A stretch of 11,508 nt of DNA from assembly GCA_036244855.1 (NCBI GenBank), contig BQKZ01004166.1, positions 6,507-18,014 of the forward strand, given 5' to 3'. Below, one piece after another: positions 7,641 to 11,508 of this stretch. Origin of the DNA: Temnopleurus reevesii (taxonomy: Eukaryota; Echinodermata; Echinoidea; Temnopleuroida; Temnopleuridae). The first letter of the stretch is position 1, and each line of letters opens with the position of its first letter. Below the pieces are notes generated by a model. That model was not told the origin of the DNA, did no database searches, and saw nothing but the letters and a program-made list of their open reading frames with translations. The translations under genes were made by a program, and so were the position numbers.

Positions 7641-8249
7641 TAGCTCTCATCAAACAAATCATTTTCTGTTGTCTTGCCCCTCTGCACCTTGGACTAGTCT
7701 AACTAGATAGATGGTGCATTAGAAATGCGGGTTTTTCATTGTCATTTATGATGAATGAACAAAAATGAGATGTACAAATTTGAGCAAAATCAGATAATCT
7801 GTTGAATAGTTTTGAGTTTTTAATAATTCAATGATATCACGATTCCTGCTGCTGATGGGATTCCTTCAAGTTGACACCTTTGATGGAATCTGCGAAACTG
7901 TATCAGATAACTCCCCTTTCATTCTGTACACCAAATTTCATTATAAAATTCACAATTTTGCAATGGATTATTGGATTGTGCTCAATTTTTTTTTTTTTTT
8001 TTTTTTTTTATAGTTTATATGATTTTTCTTCATGCAATTAGTACGATAATCTGTAGTCGTGGGGTCCTTTTTAAGTTCAGATATTTTTTCCTAAAGAGGA
8101 AGCATTTTATGTTGAGACTTTAATGCAATCCATAAAGCACAATTCCTTCACGAAGAAACGAAATGAAGATGGCATTCTTGTAATCCAAATTTGCGAAGCT
8201 TAAAAAAAGGGCATTAAGTATTCTGGTGTCAGCAGTGTAGCTGTAGGTA
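7641..8249. other. No gene seen; includes poly-T run (T24)
   Basis: AT-rich sequence with 24 consecutive T at 7986-8009. The 60-codon frame at 7831-8013 opens with a hydrophobic stretch but ends by translating the T run, and has no recognisable domain. Nothing else is supportable. Confidence 0.55.
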
Positions 8250-8430
8250 GCACGCTGCATTTCAAGGAAAAAAATTCCTGCCAGGTGCCCATTCACCTCG
8301 CCTGGGTGGAGTGCAGCACAATGTGGATGAATTTCTTGCTGAAGAATAAATTATTGTCATGGTGGGATTGGAACCTGTGACCCTCTAGTTGAAAGGCGAG
8401 CGTCTAAACCACTACACCATGATGCCTGCA
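8250..8430 (-). mobile_element. tRNA-derived SINE, family A, copy 3 (3' end missing)
   Basis: On the minus strand it carries an A box, TGGTGTAGTGG (complement of 8409-8419), and a B box, GGTTCCAATCC (complement of 8365-8375), followed by the family body through AGGAATTTTTTTCCTTGAAA. The distal 100 bases and ATT tail seen in the other two copies are absent; at about 8249 the match stops and unrelated sequence (AGCAGTGTAGCTGTAGG) begins. SINEs normally lose 5' sequence on insertion, so loss of the 3' end implies a later deletion or rearrangement. Confidence 0.85.
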
Positions 8431-8516
8431 TATGTTTGATATAAAGTGAAACTTTTGCTTCCGATGACCATTGTAGGTGATAAAATGTAATCTGGAAACC
8501 ATGCCAAAAGTAGCGC

Positions 8517-8705
8517 AGAGTGCATTTACTCCCCACAACCTCTATATTGGTAGGAATGAAGCAACGTCACACCTCCGCAGACCCCATACGCAAGAGCGAA
8601 GGTCATGGACGTGCCTCTAACCCCAAATCCATTGCACCCCCATGGGCGCGGAGAGATACCCCTCTGGGGCGATTCTTGACCTCCTGGGGGCTGACCGTGA
8701 CTCTG
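8517..8705. other. GC-rich patch of unknown nature
   Basis: About 190 bases are visibly richer in G, C and CpG than everything around them, with CCCCTCTGGGGCG and CCTCCTGGGGGCTGACC. Three overlapping frames stay open across it: plus 8520-8720, minus 8526-8732 and minus 8617-8811. None translates into a family I recognise. High GC lowers stop-codon frequency, so open frames are weak evidence for coding. Candidates are a transposon fragment, a small exon, or a structured RNA; none can be preferred. Confidence 0.4.
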
Positions 8706-8884
8706 ACCGACCAAAAATGATATGATAACCAACGATTTGTTTTTCTCTTGTCCTTCTTTGATGTTTGTTGTTTATTATTATCTTCCTTCTACTGTGATAC
8801 TCTTCTCTCACCCCATTATTTTCCTTAGCCCCCCTCCCATTTTTTAAAACTTAGCCCCCCCCCTTTTTGGGTACTACCGACGAG

Positions 8885-8922
8885 TCCGACAGCCCACGAG
8901 TCCGACAGCTCATGAGGCCGAC
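8885..8922 (+). repeat. 16-bp tandem units, left arm
   Basis: Units start at 8885, 8901 and 8917: TCCGACAGCCCACGAG, TCCGACAGCTCATGAG, and GCCGAC, which opens a third unit that then decays. A shortened unit, ACCGACGAG, precedes them at 8876. These are the outer-domain repeats of the foldback element and would be candidate transposase binding sites. Confidence 0.85.
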
Positions 8923-9698
8923 ATTTTGAATAATTGGTGCAAGAAATAGACATTACATAAAAACGGATTAGAGTCAGACAACTCATTAATCCGACAAAAT
9001 TATGAAAACGCACATGATTACGACCGAACATAAATTTTGCAAATGAGACCGACTCTAGGTAAAATTGGTCTATTCGTCAGACAGCTTGCTTTTTGCCCGA
9101 TAAGATTGATAGTAGTTTAAATTGTATTTTAGTCCGACAATTTTTAAATTTTGCGCATTAATCCGACATAATGAATAGCGCCATCTATGTTTGTTTAGTA
9201 GAAAAGTTGATGTACAGGGTAGCCCAAGAAATTACATATATCGCGCTTTTCGATGATATAGCCTAATCATGTGAAAATTTTTGATTTTTTTGGGGGGAGG
9301 GGGGGGGGTGTTCCCAATATCTTGAATCAGGGTGGACATCAATATCGCTTATTGTGCCAACCAAAGAATACGTTATTATATATATTTCTGGGTTAAAAGG
9401 GCCCCAAATTGGAGGAGAAGACATTTTTTTTGTACAAAATAGAGTTTGTACAACAACTACAGATAGCGCTGTTACAATTGTCGGACTAGAGTCCTATTTT
9501 CTTAACTGTCGGACAAGTAGTATGTTATACTGTCTATTGCACTATATTTACGTTAGTCGGTCTCGTAGGTCTGTTTGCATGCTGTCGGGCCCAAAGCAAA
9601 TAATTTGTCAGTGACGTTCTTGCGACCGTGAAAGTCAAAATGTCTAGCTCGAACCTCATTTTGAAAATTGTCGATGTAGTAGGCTTATATTCATTTCT

Positions 9699-9746
9699 GT
9701 CGGACTCGTGAGCTGTCGGACTTGTGGGCTGTCGGACTCGTGGGAT
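9699..9746 (-). repeat. 16-bp tandem units, right arm
   Basis: On the plus strand GTCGGA words at 9699, 9715 and 9731 are spaced exactly 16 bases (GTCGGACTCGTGAGCT, GTCGGACTTGTGGGCT, GTCGGACTCGTGGGAT). They are the inverse of the left-arm units, in the same register relative to the element end. Confidence 0.88.
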
Positions 9747-9901
9747 GCTCCCCCCTTTTGAGTTTATCGCGACCTTTAGAACAGGGCTATGCATTGTCAG
9801 TTTCCTTTTCACATATGCAAAAATTGTCCTTGGTTGTTAGCTAGTCTGCAAGAACATACCCTAGGCTTTCGGTGTGTGCAGGCGCAGAGCGTGATACAGG
9901 G

Positions 9902-10002
9902 TATGCATTGTGTGACTACATCACACACAGTATTGCTCTATCCTCAGCCTAGACTGAGGGTAGAGCAATGCTGTATGTGTGTGATGTAGTCACACAATAT
10001 GC
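9902..10002. repeat. Long hairpin 1
   Basis: Arms of about 46 bases (9902-9947 and 9954-10002) with a six-base loop, CCTAGA. A 22-base run, TTGTGTGACTACATCACACA (first 20 shown), pairs perfectly with its partner in the right arm; the inner parts TATTGCTCTATCCTCAG and CTGAGGGTAGAGCAATGC also pair with few mismatches. Such near-perfect pairing indicates a recent foldback MITE or a selected hairpin RNA. It abuts a second hairpin at 10026-10208. Confidence 0.88.
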
Positions 10003-10025
10003 AATTTTCAGAAATTATAGTCGAA

Positions 10026-10208
10026 GCGTGTGCATTAGCTTCCCAAATCGGAAGTCACCTCCCTGTCCACAACAGATCGATATTGACAGTATCGTGGGGC
10101 ATCAATTTATATCGCCTACAGTCACTGGCAACAATTCTCATGATATCGTCGATATTGATCCTTTACAATTGACTAGGGGACTTCCGGTTTGGGAAGCTAA
10201 TACACGTG
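10026..10208. repeat. Long hairpin 2
   Basis: Outer arms pair well: GTGTGCATTAGCTTCCCAAA and TCGGAAGT on the left against the inverse of ACTTCCGGTTTGGGAAGC and TAATACAC on the right. A poorly paired part follows, then a second paired block (GATCGATATTGACAGTATCG with CGATATCGTCGATATTGATC-like sequence at 10139-10160). The loop of about 40 bases covers 10098-10138. The 94-codon open frame at 9968-10252 crosses both hairpins and is not a gene. Most likely a MITE with long inverted ends. Confidence 0.8.
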
Positions 10209-10264
10209 CCATGGCTATCCTTTTCGATAATTGCCCATTTTTCTTCTTTTAGCATGACGGTACT

Positions 10265-10532
10265 TGGTACTGTATAAAAAAAAAACCCTTGCTGTAATTA
10301 AAGTTAATATCAGGAAATATTTAGCATAAAGTGCAATTCAAACATGATTTTTCGATCTAGAACCTTTGGGAAAATGAAAACACATGCAAATATGCGTAAC
10401 CGGAAGAAGGTAAGTCAACTTATATGACGTTATTCTAATTAAAACTGCATAGCGCCATCTGCAATTCTTAAGTTGAGTGTATTGTCGGTTTCGAGAATTG
10501 TCTGCCTGCATCTTTTTTTGACACACACTGTA
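10265..10532 (-). mobile_element. Possible mariner-type MITE remnant
   Basis: On the minus strand the right end begins TACAGTGTGTGTCAAAAAAA at a TA dinucleotide, the form of many Tc1/mariner ends. The left end, TACTGTATAAAAAAAAAA, is only loosely its inverted partner. No transposase frame is visible between them. The inverted match is weak and A-rich, so this is a tentative call. Confidence 0.25.
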
Positions 10533-10564
10533 CTTCACTTGACCATTAATCTACATGTCCAATC

Positions 10565-10577
10565 GGTCACCTTGACC
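10565..10577. promoter_or_regulatory. Perfect GGTCAnnnTGACC palindrome (ERE-like)
   Basis: GGTCACCTTGACC is a perfect inverted repeat with three-base spacer, matching the estrogen/steroid-receptor response element core. The right half extends to TGACCT; the left is CGGTCA. Sequence match is certain; function is unknown, and no gene is seen next to it. Confidence 0.35.
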
Positions 10578-10582
10578 TGTGG

Positions 10583-10650
10583 TTTTATCTCTTCATCCCT
10601 CCCATTCTAATTTAATCCCTCAGTCAAAGTGGGAGGCAGATGAGATAAAA
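10583..10650. repeat. Imperfect inverted repeat
   Basis: TTTTATCTCTTCATCCCTCC (10583-10602) pairs with the inverse of GGGAGGCAGATGAGATAAAA (10631-10650), about 23-bp arms with a few mismatches and a 24-base loop. It may be a small worn MITE or the core of a larger one. Confidence 0.6.
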
Positions 10651-11508
10651 GATGATTGAATAATATTTCATAATCCCGTATAAAGTGATACCCCTCACAT
10701 ATGCAACAAAAAGGACGCTAACACCCACGTAATTACACAATGCTGACGTCTTTCTTGCATTCAATTATCAATAGCCTCAGCTAGTGGTCACTCGCTATTC
10801 ACTATCTTCCATTATTAAATATTCAATTCAATATTCTATTCATAAATGTGACTGAAAACTGACCTCTCTGTGTATTTATCTTTTGTTGATTGAAAGAAAA
10901 ATTGTTGACCTATTAAAAAAAGTAATTATTTGAGGTATGAATAGCTGTTTTATTGATATATTTGTTTACCTGTCATACTCGATAGCAGTTTTATAGCCTG
11001 TGAAGTATAATGGATTTCTATAGAGGGTCGTAATTTTCCCCATTTAGGGCACAGTGCCCTCTTATTTTTGACAATTGTATAGTTACATCTCGTGGAGAAC
11101 AAGTTTTTTTGACAAGTTTAATCTTTTGATGTTTCGATTCATTCCTTTTGATGCAAAAGAGATTTTCATAAGACGAGAGGGGGGCAAAGACACAAAAGAT
11201 ATTGCTTTAAGGGGAAACAGAAAAAGATGTAGCATGTTGAAGATAGACTGGCATTCACCCAAACGAGTTGTCTTGGCGAGTTGAACAACTCGCCTTTGCG
11301 CTGCAAGTGTAAGCTTCCGTATAGGACTGTTGTAGTTTCTGAAACCTTTAGGTTTCGGCTCTAACGCATACAGGCATGCTATGGATATCTGTTATGTGCT
11401 ATATCAGAACTGAATATCATTATCATTCGGTGAGAACCCTACTAATAACTGAAACAATATTATTCTTTTAAAAAACAAGTTTGAATTCGGCAAACTCCCC
11501 ATTAAAAT
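10651..11508. other. No gene seen; small stem-loops
   Basis: No gene is supportable. Short perfect palindromes are AGGGCACAGTGCCCT (11046-11060), GGCGAGTTGAACAACTCGCC (11275-11294; nine-base arms with a two-base loop) and GAAACCTTTAGGTTTC (11341-11356). The 69-codon plus-strand frame at 11075-11284 overlaps the second one and has no recognised motif. Confidence 0.55.

Larger units (their letters stand above)
8869..9752. mobile_element. Foldback (TU-like) element with long inverted arms
   Basis: Two inverted arms of roughly 300 bases (about 8869-9203 and 9447-9752) enclose a 240-bp core. The outer ends are GGGTACTACC and, inverted, GGGAGCATCC, each followed by tandem 16-bp units containing CACGAGTCCGACAG. 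Further in, the arms still match (TCCGACATAATGAATAGCG against TCCGACAATTGTAACAGCG). Ten exact TCCGAC words occur, five on the plus strand of the left arm and five inverted in the right arm. CCCTTTT flanks both ends (8861-8867 and 9753-9759), a possible 7-8 bp target duplication in low-complexity sequence. Sea-urchin TU elements are known to have long inverted repeats with short tandem units in the outer domain; this fits, but identity is not tested. There is no visible transposase, so it is non-autonomous. Open frames at 8825-9031, 9354-9614 and 9534-9812 overlap the arms and are not genes. Confidence 0.78.

Noticed and set aside
7831..8013. Possible secreted peptide frame
   Set aside because: The hydrophobic start is suggestive, but the C-terminus is the translated T24 run and there is no further support.
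8629..8641. U1 snRNA-like word TCCATTGCAC
   Set aside because: Only about ten bases match; the surrounding U1 stems and the 5' ACTTACCT region are absent.
9534..9812. 92-codon minus-strand open frame
   Set aside because: It lies mostly in the right arm of the foldback element; the proline/threonine-rich translation comes from the 16-bp units.
9968..10252. 94-codon plus-strand open frame
   Set aside because: It crosses both hairpins and ends in a T-rich stretch; no conserved motif is seen.

Overview
The window looks like AT-rich, non-coding, repeat-dense nuclear DNA from a marine invertebrate deuterostome, most likely an echinoderm and probably a sea urchin. The basis is the type of repeats: two tRNA-headed SINE families with ATT-rich tails, several short palindromic DNA-transposon derivatives, and one long inverted-repeat (foldback) element built like the sea-urchin TU elements. 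This is inference from repeat type and memory; no database search was done. There is no bacterial-style gene organisation, rRNA, functional tRNA or CRISPR array. I found no reading frame that resembles a known protein; the longest open frames (at most 116 codons) fall in repeat or low-complexity sequence.

Layout. 1-470: poly-G, a CTA microsatellite and a minus-strand SINE (family A). 470-910: two copies of an unnamed dispersed repeat (R1) facing each other. 947-1076: a hairpin-type MITE (MITE-1, internally deleted). 1080-2890: AT-rich sequence without genes, holding a direct repeat of AGGTCA half-sites and a G-quadruplex motif. 2893-2982: an isolated 3' tail of SINE family B. 2983-3860: no gene, with a group of TGACC-type half-sites. 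3862-4444: two further MITE-1 copies. 4570-5402: a complete SINE A, microsatellites, a complete SINE B and an 11-bp tandem repeat. 5403-6040: unassigned. 6041-6349 and 6985-7132: two unrelated terminal-inverted-repeat MITEs. 7432-7640: the third R1 copy. 8250-8430: a SINE A lacking its 3' end. 8517-8705: a GC-rich patch of unknown nature. 8869-9752: the foldback element, whose inverted arms end in 16-bp tandem units carrying TCCGAC. 9902-10208: two adjacent long hairpins. 10210-11508: unassigned sequence with a possible mariner-type remnant, one perfect GGTCAnnnTGACC palindrome and several small stem-loops.

No genes act together here. The shared theme is mobility without visible enzymes: the SINEs would depend on a LINE reverse transcriptase, and the MITEs and the foldback element on transposases encoded elsewhere. 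The strongest item for follow-up is the foldback element at 8869-9752, followed by the double hairpin at 9902-10208, the three-copy R1 repeat and the GC-rich patch.
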